8,379 nt of DNA from Candidatus Omnitrophota bacterium. GTDB taxonomy: Bacteria > Omnitrophota > Gorgyraeia > B26-G9. Where the stretch lies: NCBI GenBank assembly GCA_022013205.1, contig JAKLQT010000070.1, forward strand, positions 1-8,379, read 5' to 3'. Below, one piece after another: positions 1 through 5,795 of this stretch. The stretch's first letter is position 1. Every line of letters begins with the position of its first letter. Both the position numbers and the translations under genes were made by a program. The notes beneath the pieces were generated by a model. It was not told the DNA's origin. It was given only the letters and a program-made list of their open reading frames with translations, and did no database searches.

Positions 1-28
1 AAGAGTTATTTAAGAGTTAAATCGGGAT

Positions 29-163
29 AAACAGCCAGGTGAAATTGTATTTACTCATTCTCGACAGCCGTCCATGGCTGTCTGCGAGGTAATCAGTCGA
101 TTTTTACACATCCTTGTAAATCGACTAATTAAAATCCGCAAATACAATTCCCCCTATCTGTTT
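29..163. repeat. MITE-like nested inverted repeat (element 1)
   Basis: The outer 26 bases at each end (29-54 and 138-163) are inverted copies matching at 21 of 26 positions; the inner 10 bp (AATTGTATTT at 43-52, AAATACAATT at 140-149) are perfect. Between them lie two hairpins: GACAGCC/GGCTGTC around 63-82 with a 6-base loop, lengthened by CTCG/CGAG, and AGTCGATTTTTACA/TGTAAATCGACT at 95-126. The trinucleotide GAT flanks both ends (26-28 and 164-166), as a short target duplication would. No coding potential is convincing. The layout fits a non-autonomous mobile element, but a structured RNA is an alternative. No transposase gene is visible in the window. Confidence 0.6.
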
Positions 164-191
164 GATAAGCAAAGGAAAAGTGTTTTCTATT
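162..191 (+). promoter_or_regulatory. Possible promoter of the zinc-ribbon gene at the repeat edge
   Basis: TTGATA at 162-167 (5 of 6 to the sigma70 -35 consensus) is followed after 18 bases by TCTATT at 186-191 (4 of 6 to the -10). Transcription would begin near 198, just before the GGGGAGG ribosome site at 201-207, giving a very short leader. The first bases of the -35 belong to the right end of the 29-163 repeat. This is weak, consensus-only evidence. Confidence 0.3.
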
Positions 192-216
192 CAGGAGTTG
201 GGGGAGGATGTTTAAC

Positions 217-534
217 ATGAAAAAGTTTCTGGTGAGGATCTGGCAGGAGCTTGAGAGTGATGAGGTTAAGAAGCATTTACTTTTAGCCGGAGAACTTACG
301 GCTAACTGTGAAAACTGCCGGCATCTGGGTATAGATTTTTTTAAGGAAACAGTTTGCCAGCAATGCGGCACTGATTTTAAGTACATAGGAATTCGGGAGA
401 AAAGTAATAAAGCCGAAGAGCTTTTCGCGATCAAGAGGATAAAGGAAAAGAGGCCTGATTTGGTTGTTGTGGACTGCGAAGATATACAACGCGCCTTTGG
501 CAAGTCAAAGGCGCGTGATTTACTTGGATTATGA
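217..534 (+). CDS. Small four-Cys zinc-ribbon protein, function unknown
   Basis: This 105-residue protein has two CxxC knuckles, C31-C34 and C47-C50, spaced as in a zinc ribbon. A hydrophilic, Lys/Glu-rich C-terminal half follows, containing a 'KRPDLVVVD' beta-strand-like segment near 78-86. I see no signal peptide or membrane segment. The start at 217 is preferred because GGGGAGG (201-207) lies 9 bases upstream; an in-frame ATG at 208 abuts that site and is less likely. The gene converges on rpmB and its last two codons (529-534) overlap the rpmB stop region. Zinc binding is inferred from the cysteines. I do not recognise a named family; a nucleic-acid-binding or regulatory adaptor role is possible but unsupported. 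Confidence 0.75.
   Translation: MKKFLVRIWQELESDEVKKHLLLAGELTANCENCRHLGIDFFKETVCQQCGTDFKYIGIREKSNKAEELFAIKRIKEKRPDLVVVDCEDIQRAFGKSKARDLLGL
489..516 (-). terminator. 11-bp perfect stem-loop downstream of rpmB, inside the convergent gene
   Basis: ACGCGCCTTTG (489-499) and CAAAGGCGCGT (506-516) form a perfect GC-rich 11-bp stem with a 6-base loop. It starts 13 bases beyond the rpmB stop on the minus strand and lies within the last codons of the zinc-ribbon gene. It could end rpmB transcription, or act in both directions. Neither strand has a U-run directly after the stem (the T6 at 535-540 on the plus strand is 18 bases away), so classical intrinsic termination is uncertain. Its role could instead be RNA 3'-end protection. 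Confidence 0.4.
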
Positions 535-774
535 TTTTTTAACCGCGGACGCTTTGACGATCTTGCCGGAACGTATACATGCTGTGCAAACCTTGGTTGT
601 TTTATTTGAACCGTTAACATGTATTTTAATGCTCTGCAGATTCGGATGAAATGTTCGTTTAGTGATCCCGGTTGTTTTCAATCCAACTCCGCCATGTTTT
701 TTTGCCTTACCACGCTGGCTGATAGAACGCCCTGCTACCGGCCCTTTGCCGCATATCTCACATACTTTAGACAT
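529..774 (-). CDS. rpmB: 50S ribosomal protein L28 (bL28), zinc-binding form
   Basis: This is an 81-residue bL28, a structural protein of the large ribosomal subunit. It opens with the diagnostic 'MSKVCEICGKGPVAG' and continues with a basic stretch including 'HPNLQSIKIHVNG', the typical L28 core. Two Cys pairs, C5-C8 and C63-C66, make it the 'C+' zinc-ribbon version. The start at 774 is chosen because the recognisable family sequence begins there, with a GGAG about 11 bases upstream; the reading frame stays open back to 966, but that part has no L28 similarity and overlaps the promoter. It is a single-gene unit with its own promoter (865-893, minus). Its stop codon is complementary to the last Leu codon of the convergent gene. 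Confidence 0.96.
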   Translation of the reverse strand: MSKVCEICGKGPVAGRSISQRGKAKKHGGVGLKTTGITKRTFHPNLQSIKIHVNGSNKTTKVCTACIRSGKIVKASAVKKS

Positions 775-864
775 TTTTTTAGTTTCTCCGTGTATTGAGG
801 TTAATGGAAATTTTAACAGGTGCTTAAAAAAACCTCTTAATAAATTTAGAATAAGTATCTGTGA

Positions 865-893
865 AATATAACATAAATAACCCCTATTGTCAA
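865..893 (-). promoter_or_regulatory. Sigma70-type promoter of rpmB
   Basis: Read on the minus strand, a perfect TTGACA (-35, positions 893-888) is followed by exactly 17 bases and then TATATT (-10, 870-865; 5 of 6 to TATAAT). Transcription would start near 858, giving an rpmB leader of roughly 85 bases. Spacing and both hexamers are close to ideal for a housekeeping promoter. Confidence 0.7.
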
Positions 894-894
894 A

Positions 895-936
895 CCTGTT
901 TTCTTTATTAAGATAAAATAGTATTTTATGAACAGG
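895..936. promoter_or_regulatory. Nested palindrome upstream of the rpmB promoter, candidate operator
   Basis: ATAAAATA (913-920), a single G (921) and TATTTTAT (922-929) make a perfect 8-1-8 palindrome. It sits inside a second inverted pair, CCTGTT (895-900) and AACAGG (931-936). It lies immediately upstream of the rpmB -35 box. The odd-centred AT-rich dyad is similar in style to operators of Fur-superfamily repressors but does not match a consensus I can name. An AT-rich UP-type element or chance are alternatives. Confidence 0.35.
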
Positions 937-1087
937 TAACTTATTTAATAGTAAGGAGTTATCCATGTTGCAAAATTTAAAGATGTGTGGTAAACTTAAT
1001 CATCTTTTTTAAACTAACGATAACAGCAGTCAGAGATAAATTATTTTTTCTGGCATTAGAATTATCTTAATGCGAAAGGTTGAAGTA

Positions 1088-3487
1088 ATGAAAAAAAAGA
1101 TATTTAATTTTCTCAGCGTAGTTATAATACAATCTTTATTTTTAACTCTCTGCCTCGCAGACAGCCATTATTTTTCTGCTCAAGCTGAAACACTGGACAG
1201 GGATTCTTACGCGAGTATGACTATGCTTGCACCCAGATTGTTCATTCCGCAAGAGATAGTTCTTAAGGCCTTAGAACAAAAAACCCCTCTTTTACCTTTG
1301 CCTACAGATACAGATTTAAGGGAAATACCGACAAAGGAAAAACAATCATGGCTGCAGCGGCATTTTCCTGTATTCTCCAAGCTTTTCAATCGGCATCCGC
1401 TCATGACGGTTTCAATGGAAGGTTTTCATGATAAATACAATACGCAGGCATTAAATGCTAATTCCAAAGGGGGGTTAGGCGCGTTTTTTGGCTGCCTGCT
1501 TTGGGGGCTTAAAAAAATTGGCGTCAAAACGGTCGCGTTTCAGCCGAATTTTTCAAAACGCAGAAGACAGTCTGTTAAACTTAAACATGATTACGTGGTT
1601 GACCACGTCAAAACAGTTTTAGCCAATCTGAATAATCGTGATTTTCAAACAAGTGCTTATCGGGTAGTGGAAGTAATCACCCAATTATCTGAGCATAACA
1701 ATCTTTCGATGAACAAGTTCAAAGAAAAGGTAATGGCTGAGGAAGAGTTAAAAACTGGAATTTACGGAAATGGCCGTCAGGAAGCTGAAAGTGATATTGA
1801 TACCGGAAAAGAAAATATTGCCTATGTCTACACCGCGGCATTGAGTGTGTTAATTGATGCGGCTATAAATGGGGAGAAAAAAGAAGCAGCGGAGCGGGCA
1901 GTGCGAAAAGTGTACAGAGAATTACATATTAATGGAGCATTGAGTAGAAAAATTATTGATAAGACCATAGAGGTATTACAGCATTTATCACGGGAAAAGC
2001 AGATGACGCGGAAGCATTTTGAGGAAACGATAAAAAAAGAAGAAACCCTTGTATTGTTTTTTGAAAAACTTCCAATAAAAGATGATCTTCTATACGATGC
2101 TTTGATAAACTGCCTGGCGAGAACAGCGGTGACAAAACAGCAGGTAATCTCGGAAGAACCTGTTTCCTATGATAATGAGCCGGGAGAGTATATACTGGAC
2201 CAATATGGAAATGAGTTTACGGTTATAGTGGGGGGATTAGATATTAACGACCCTTCAAAAACACGGTATTATGATGTTAAATTTAAAAGATACGTTGACG
2301 GTAGTTTAGCCAGGATACAAATAGTTTGTCCGGAGTTATACGGATTGCTCTATCAAAGTGCTTTGACTTACAAACATCAACAACGCCGACGCTTTAATGA
2401 AGATATGGTCAGCGCGTGGGCAATGTACGCGTTTATCAAGCATTTCCCTCAGTTTAGACCGGGAATGGTTCACTTTAATGAATCTCCTTTTATTCTGCTT
2501 GCTGCTCTTATGAGGTACGATCCTGCGCTTGGACATATTCCCTTGATTTATACCAATCACACTGTTGTTCAGGCTGGGTTGCCCAAATACGGTGGGGAGA
2601 CTGCTTTGATAGAACGCATGTTTGAAATTATGGCTGGCGGGTACACTATTAAAAATGATAATTTCTCCTTTACAATGAGAGGGGATATAGGTGAAAAGGC
2701 ATTTTCTAGTATGAAAGAAGCATTTAGCCATACAGGAGTTATTGATTTGTCATTGGCGGCGTTAAATATTGCTGATGTGTCCAATGGTGTAAGCAAAGAA
2801 CATAGCGTTGTTACTAAGCGGTTATTCGATACAACCAAGAAAATTATCAGCGTGCTTAATGGGTCGAGCGATTACTGGAAAAACGAAAAACTAATTGCCC
2901 TGGAAGAGCAAAAGGGTAAAGAAAATATTACTGAAGAGGAATTGTATGATATTCATAACAATGACGGAAAAGTGAGATTTCTTAAAGAAATTGAAAAACG
3001 CACAGGAGTAAAATTGAACGCGAATCAACAAGTAATTTCGTTAATTCGGCGCATTACAAACTATAAAAGTCAGTATCCTGTTTTAAAGGATATCATTCGT
3101 GTGCTCTGCGCAGACCGCGGGACAATTGTAAGAACGCGCTGGGGAGACTTATCAGGATTAGGAGAACAGGTTGTTATAGGTGGTTTTGCAAACAGAGGAT
3201 CTGAGCAGGAAAAATGGATTGAAGAATTTTTGAGATGGATGAATGATCCTGATTTGAAAGGACATTTTGTTTTTGTGCCTGACTCTGATGTGGAATTACT
3301 GAAATTACAGGCTATTGGTTCGGATATTTGTATTAACTGCCCATTACCATTTGAGGAAGCATGCGGAACTTCTGATGGGCGTAATGCCGAAAATGGAGGG
3401 CTGAATATTGTTGTTTTTGATTCAGGGGGGGGAAGGAATATCTTACCCCTGTTGACAGGAAAAAAGGCACAGGAAGCGGTTGGCTGA
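1088..3487 (+). CDS. Exported GT35 (glucan phosphorylase)-like protein, main part before a frame break
   Basis: From the ATG at 1088 (AAAGG 8 bases upstream; an ATG at 1070 has no ribosome site) the protein begins with a signal peptide: KKK, then a hydrophobic run to about residue 24, with possible cleavage after LA24 or AQA33. GT-B landmarks follow in phosphorylase order: 'NSKGGLG' at 125-131; 'HFNES' at 462-466; 'TNHTVVQAG' near 489-497; 'RRITNYK' at 654-660, matching the phosphate-site Arg and Lys (R655, K660); and 'EEACGTSDGRNAENGGLN' near 757-774. In true phosphorylases the last block carries the PLP-linked Lys; here the aligned residue is R765. Residues about 160-355 are a helical insertion with an internal repeat. 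The frame changes at G8 (3425-3432); the residues encoded after it here, to the stop at 3487, are probably out of frame. Catalytic activity is doubtful; a glucan-binding or regulatory role is possible. Confidence 0.75.
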   Translation: MKKKIFNFLSVVIIQSLFLTLCLADSHYFSAQAETLDRDSYASMTMLAPRLFIPQEIVLKALEQKTPLLPLPTDTDLREIPTKEKQSWLQRHFPVFSKLFNRHPLMTVSMEGFHDKYNTQALNANSKGGLGAFFGCLLWGLKKIGVKTVAFQPNFSKRRRQSVKLKHDYVVDHVKTVLANLNNRDFQTSAYRVVEVITQLSEHNNLSMNKFKEKVMAEEELKTGIYGNGRQEAESDIDTGKENIAYVYTAALSVLIDAAINGEKKEAAERAVRKVYRELHINGALSRKIIDKTIEVLQHLSREKQMTRKHFEETIKKEETLVLFFEKLPIKDDLLYDALINCLARTAVTKQQVISEEPVSYDNEPGEYILDQYGNEFTVIVGGLDINDPSKTRYYDVKFKRYVDGSLARIQIVCPELYGLLYQSALTYKHQQRRRFNEDMVSAWAMYAFIKHFPQFRPGMVHFNESPFILLAALMRYDPALGHIPLIYTNHTVVQAGLPKYGGETALIERMFEIMAGGYTIKNDNFSFTMRGDIGEKAFSSMKEAFSHTGVIDLSLAALNIADVSNGVSKEHSVVTKRLFDTTKKIISVLNGSSDYWKNEKLIALEEQKGKENITEEELYDIHNNDGKVRFLKEIEKRTGVKLNANQQVISLIRRITNYKSQYPVLKDIIRVLCADRGTIVRTRWGDLSGLGEQVVIGGFANRGSEQEKWIEEFLRWMNDPDLKGHFVFVPDSDVELLKLQAIGSDICINCPLPFEEACGTSDGRNAENGGLNIVVFDSGGGRNILPLLTGKKAQEAVG

Positions 3488-3492
3488 TAGGT

Positions 3493-3825
3493 ATGCCTGT
3501 AGAAGAAGGTAAACTAGCCTATGAAAATGCCTGGGTTTTTTATGAGAAAGCGCCTAAAGATATCTATGACGCGCTTGCTGAGGCAAGTGATATCTATTAT
3601 AATGACCATTTGTTATGGAAAAAATTAATGCTTAACGCGTATCATGACAGTGAAAAAGTAACCGGAGAAGCAATGGCTATGCGATACGTAGAGGATACCT
3701 TTGTTTTAGCATCCGAAATAACACAATTACGCCTCTCTCAAAGGCCGGTTATTACAGACCGTGAGCTGGAACTATTCTTAAGTGATGGGAATCTTGCTTT
3801 AACCGCTGTTGAACAGGCTATTTGA
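3493..3825 (+). CDS. C-terminal part of the same GT35-like protein in the -1 frame
   Basis: These 110 residues, together with the open frame upstream from about 3430, continue the phosphorylase fold. The -1 frame upstream reads 'GTGSGWLIG', like the conserved 'NGWxIG' turn. Then come 'YYNDHLLWKKLMLNAY' and 'MRYVEDTF', which resemble the closing helices of glucan phosphorylases. The ATG at 3493 has no ribosome-binding site and family similarity starts before it, so this is not an independent gene. Adding one G to the G8 tract at 3425-3432 joins both parts into a protein of 912 residues from 1088. A sequencing indel, a phase-variable tract, programmed -1 slippage or real decay could all explain the split. 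Confidence 0.65.
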   Translation: MPVEEGKLAYENAWVFYEKAPKDIYDALAEASDIYYNDHLLWKKLMLNAYHDSEKVTGEAMAMRYVEDTFVLASEITQLRLSQRPVITDRELELFLSDGNLALTAVEQAI

Positions 3826-3862
3826 AAGAAGGCGTATGTTTTGCGCACAATCATTATTACCA

Positions 3863-3999
3863 AAAATCTAATTTCGCGGGAGTTCCCCACCTGTGAGGGT
3901 GGGGGTGAGAGCGGGGAGCCGCGAAGCGGGTCGGGCGAAGCCCGAATAACATGAGACCACCGCTGTAAGGCGGTGGAGATTCATTAGAAATAAGATTTT
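3863..3999. repeat. Structured inverted-repeat element with tandem mini-hairpins (element 2)
   Basis: The ends AAAATCTAATTTC (3863-3875) and GAAATAAGATTTT (3987-3999) are inverted copies with one mismatch in 13. Inside are four hairpins in a row: CCCCACC/GGTGGGG (3885-3904), CCGC-GAA-GCGG (3919-3929), TCGGGC-GAA-GCCCGA (3931-3945) and CCACCGC/GCGGTGG (3957-3976). Two contain GCGAAGC, known as an exceptionally stable DNA mini-hairpin. The interior is far more GC-rich than its surroundings. REP/RAYT-type or IS200/IS605-related non-autonomous elements look like this, and a structured RNA or 3' processing signal for the upstream gene is the alternative. No transposase is present here. Confidence 0.6.
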
Positions 4000-4078
4000 A
4001 TGATGATTTCTCTCCTGTTTTACGTTGTTAAATCTGTGTTCAGCTGTTCTTTTATCTGTGTTAATTTATATGGGCGTG

Positions 4079-4107
4079 TTGCGAAACTAACCGTTTGATT
4101 TTAAATA
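4079..4107 (+). promoter_or_regulatory. Possible promoter ahead of the regulator and redox genes
   Basis: TTGCGA (4079-4084; 4 of 6) and TAAATA (4102-4107; 3 of 6) are separated by 17 bases, just before the first ATG of the decayed regulator. The match is weak, but this is the only reasonable candidate in the 114 bases between the structured repeat and the regulator. Confidence 0.25.
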
Positions 4108-4113
4108 TTCAAT

Positions 4114-4522
4114 ATGAACACTCTTTTTCGAAAATAAAGTACCCGGAAGGGGGTACTCCCTCCACAGAAATATACCTTGACGGCAGAGCAAATATGCAGG
4201 AAAATAATGATAAGAATTACCGCGGATTTTTCGTTTGGAGGTAGATTCAATTATTTATTGGCTATTGAAAAACCGGCAGAAGCAATAGTGCCTTGTTTTA
4301 ATAAATCCTGTTTTGATGGCAGAATGGATTCCCACCATCATTTCCTTTGTAAAAAAATGCGCGAAGATTTATGATATTGATCTGCATCCTTGTCCTGCTT
4401 TACAGAGATCTGAAGTAAACGGACATGTGATCCATGAACTGCAGGGATATTTTTACGGTATTTGCCGTGATTGCAGGGAGCGTGTTGATAATAATGAAGA
4501 AATCAGGAGTGCTGAAGGTTGA
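4114..4522 (+). pseudogene. Broken Fur/PerR-family metalloregulator
   Basis: The C-terminal half is clearly Fur-family: 'FDGRMDSHHHFLCKK' in one frame continues as 'CAKIYDID' and 'LQGYFYGICRDC' in the next. It holds the metal-binding His cluster and two CxxC zinc pairs. One A too many in the A7 run (4351-4357) separates the parts; with six A's they join as CKKCAKIYDID. Upstream, the same frame as the first part reads 'TRKGVLPPQKYTLTAEQI', like a Fur N-terminal region, and reaches an ATG at 4114 across an in-frame TAA (4135-4137). The DNA-recognition segment, usually like 'SLGTVYRNL', reads 'SFGGRFNYL'. About 136 codons in total fits the family. It overlaps the next gene by TTGA, so it was probably the operon's first gene and peroxide/iron sensor. 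Several independent lesions suggest decay, though the A7 shift alone could be a sequence error. Confidence 0.7.
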
Positions 4523-5229
4523 ATACATTTTCCGTAAAACTTATTGAAAAAATAAAAAGGACTCCCAGCATCGAGAGTTTTCGTTTTAAAATACAGCAGC
4601 GGATTGATTTTCTGCCCGGGCAATTCGTGAAAGTTGTTTTTGATGAGAAGGATCTGCAGAATAAAGGGATTAATAAATACCTTTCTTTTTCTTCTTCACC
4701 GGGCAAGGATTATGTAGAGGTTACAAAACGCCTGAGTGATAGTGCTTTTTCCGCTCATCTTAAAGCATTGCGGGAAGGAGAAAGTGTTTTAATGCAGGGG
4801 CCGATGGGCAACTGTATATTTAAGGAAGAATATAAAAAAATAGGATTTCTTATCGGCGGTATTGGGATTACGCCGGTTATCTCAATATTAGAATATATCC
4901 TTGAAAAAAAATTAGTTACTGATATTATTCTTATATATTCAAGCAGAAATAATAATGAGATTGCTTTCAGGCCTGAGCTTAATGCCTGGCAGGAAGCGAA
5001 CAGTAATCTGCGGATTTTATATACTGTTACAGATTGCCGGCCTGATGATGGCATATGCCTGCAAGGGCGTATAAATAGGGATATGCTCAGGCAAAGGGTG
5101 CCGGATTTATTGGCAAGGAAATTCTTTATTTACGGCCCGCCGGTTATGGCCAAGGCTATGAAGGACCTATGCATTGCATCCGGCTGTGATAAGAATGAAA
5201 TAATGGCGGAAAATTTCGTAGGTTATTAA
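4519..5229 (+). CDS. FNR-like FAD/NAD(P)-binding oxidoreductase
   Basis: This 236-residue single-chain member of the ferredoxin-NADP reductase superfamily should move electrons between NAD(P)H, FAD and a small carrier in the cytoplasm. Visible motifs are the FAD-site block 'KYLSFSSSP' (53-61, a variant of RxYSxxS), 'GPMG' (94-97), the nucleotide-binding 'GGIGITP' (113-119), 'YGPPVM' (205-210) and the C-terminal 'ENFVGY' typical of the family. There is no [2Fe-2S] domain. Translation starts at TTG 4519, with AGGAG 9 bases upstream and a 4-base TTGA overlap with the regulator remnant, so coupling is likely. Followed by rubrerythrin and superoxide reductase, it is a good candidate for an NAD(P)H:rubredoxin-type reductase; the partner is inferred. 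A flavohaemoglobin- or dioxygenase-reductase-like role is the alternative. Confidence 0.85.
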   Translation: MNTFSVKLIEKIKRTPSIESFRFKIQQRIDFLPGQFVKVVFDEKDLQNKGINKYLSFSSSPGKDYVEVTKRLSDSAFSAHLKALREGESVLMQGPMGNCIFKEEYKKIGFLIGGIGITPVISILEYILEKKLVTDIILIYSSRNNNEIAFRPELNAWQEANSNLRILYTVTDCRPDDGICLQGRINRDMLRQRVPDLLARKFFIYGPPVMAKAMKDLCIASGCDKNEIMAENFVGY

Positions 5230-5274
5230 ACTAAATATTTTTGACAATACGTGGAATTAAAGAAGGAGGGGCTT

Positions 5275-5778
5275 ATGCATGAAATGACAAAACAGAATTT
5301 GCAAAATGCTTTTGCCAAAGAATCGCAGGCTCATATGAAATACTTGATCTTTGCGGAAACAGCGGAAAAAGAAGGTAAAATGAACGTGGCAAGACTTTTT
5401 CGGGCAATCGCGCACGCGGAGCGAGTGCACGCGGGTAATCATCTTAAGGTTCTTGGCGGCATAGGATCTAGCAAGGATAATCTGCCGGTGGCTATAAACG
5501 GAGAGCATTTTGAGATAGAGGAAATGTATCCTGCTTATTTGACTGAGGCGGAAAAACAAGGTGAAAAGGACGCGGCAAGATCAAACCATTACGCGCTTGA
5601 GGCGGAAAAAATCCATGAAGTTATGTATAAGAAAACAAAGGCAGCAGTAGATGCGGATAAGGATATTGAGTTGGGGGAAGTCTATGTGTGTCCTGTTTGC
5701 GGATTTACCGCGGAAAAGGAACAGCCGGATTTCTGCCCTATTTGCGGCGTTAAAAAAGAAATATTTAAACGGTTTTAA
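5275..5778 (+). CDS. rbr: Rubrerythrin (diiron peroxidase with rubredoxin domain)
   Basis: A cytoplasmic peroxidase that reduces hydrogen peroxide to water with electrons from rubredoxin. The 167-residue protein has a four-helix diiron domain (about 1-135) with ligand motifs E16, E49xxH52 and E111xxH114 plus acidic residues around 91-97. A C-terminal rubredoxin-like iron site follows, C139-P-V-C142 and C154-P-I-C157. Length and order match the Pyrococcus-type rubrerythrin, including 'AHMKYLIFAE' and 'HYALEAEKIH'. The start at 5275 has AGGAGG 5 bases upstream; an earlier in-frame GTG at 5251 lies before the ribosome site and is rejected. The gene sits 45 bases after the FNR-like gene and 17 bases before superoxide reductase, so it is probably cotranscribed. 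Confidence 0.95.
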   Translation: MHEMTKQNLQNAFAKESQAHMKYLIFAETAEKEGKMNVARLFRAIAHAERVHAGNHLKVLGGIGSSKDNLPVAINGEHFEIEEMYPAYLTEAEKQGEKDAARSNHYALEAEKIHEVMYKKTKAAVDADKDIELGEVYVCPVCGFTAEKEQPDFCPICGVKKEIFKRF

Positions 5779-5795
5779 TAAAAAGGAGGGATGGT

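Larger units (their letters stand above)
775..1087. other. Intergenic region between divergent rpmB and the GT35-like gene
   Basis: This 313-base gap holds the rpmB leader and promoter and the 913-929 palindrome. Toward the plus-strand gene the best promoter guess is TTGCAA (968-973), 17 bases, TAAACT (991-996), whose -10 is poor, so I do not call it separately. No RNA gene or additional protein gene is convincing here. Confidence 0.5.

Noticed and set aside
129..620. Long minus-strand open frame across the zinc-ribbon gene
   Set aside because: It is antisense to the zinc-ribbon gene, has no family features and conflicts with the clear rpmB end.
775..966. N-terminal extension of L28 upstream of 774
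   Set aside because: The extra residues show no L28 similarity and lie over the promoter; a normal-length L28 starts at 774.
4061..4080. Possible CRISPR or tandem repeat from ATCTGTGTT occurring twice near 4030-4065
   Set aside because: Only two 9-base copies with no regular spacing; no array is present in the window.
5241..5269. TTGACA upstream of rubrerythrin as a promoter -35
   Set aside because: The position 17 bases later is the AGGAGG ribosome site, so no -10 box is possible there.
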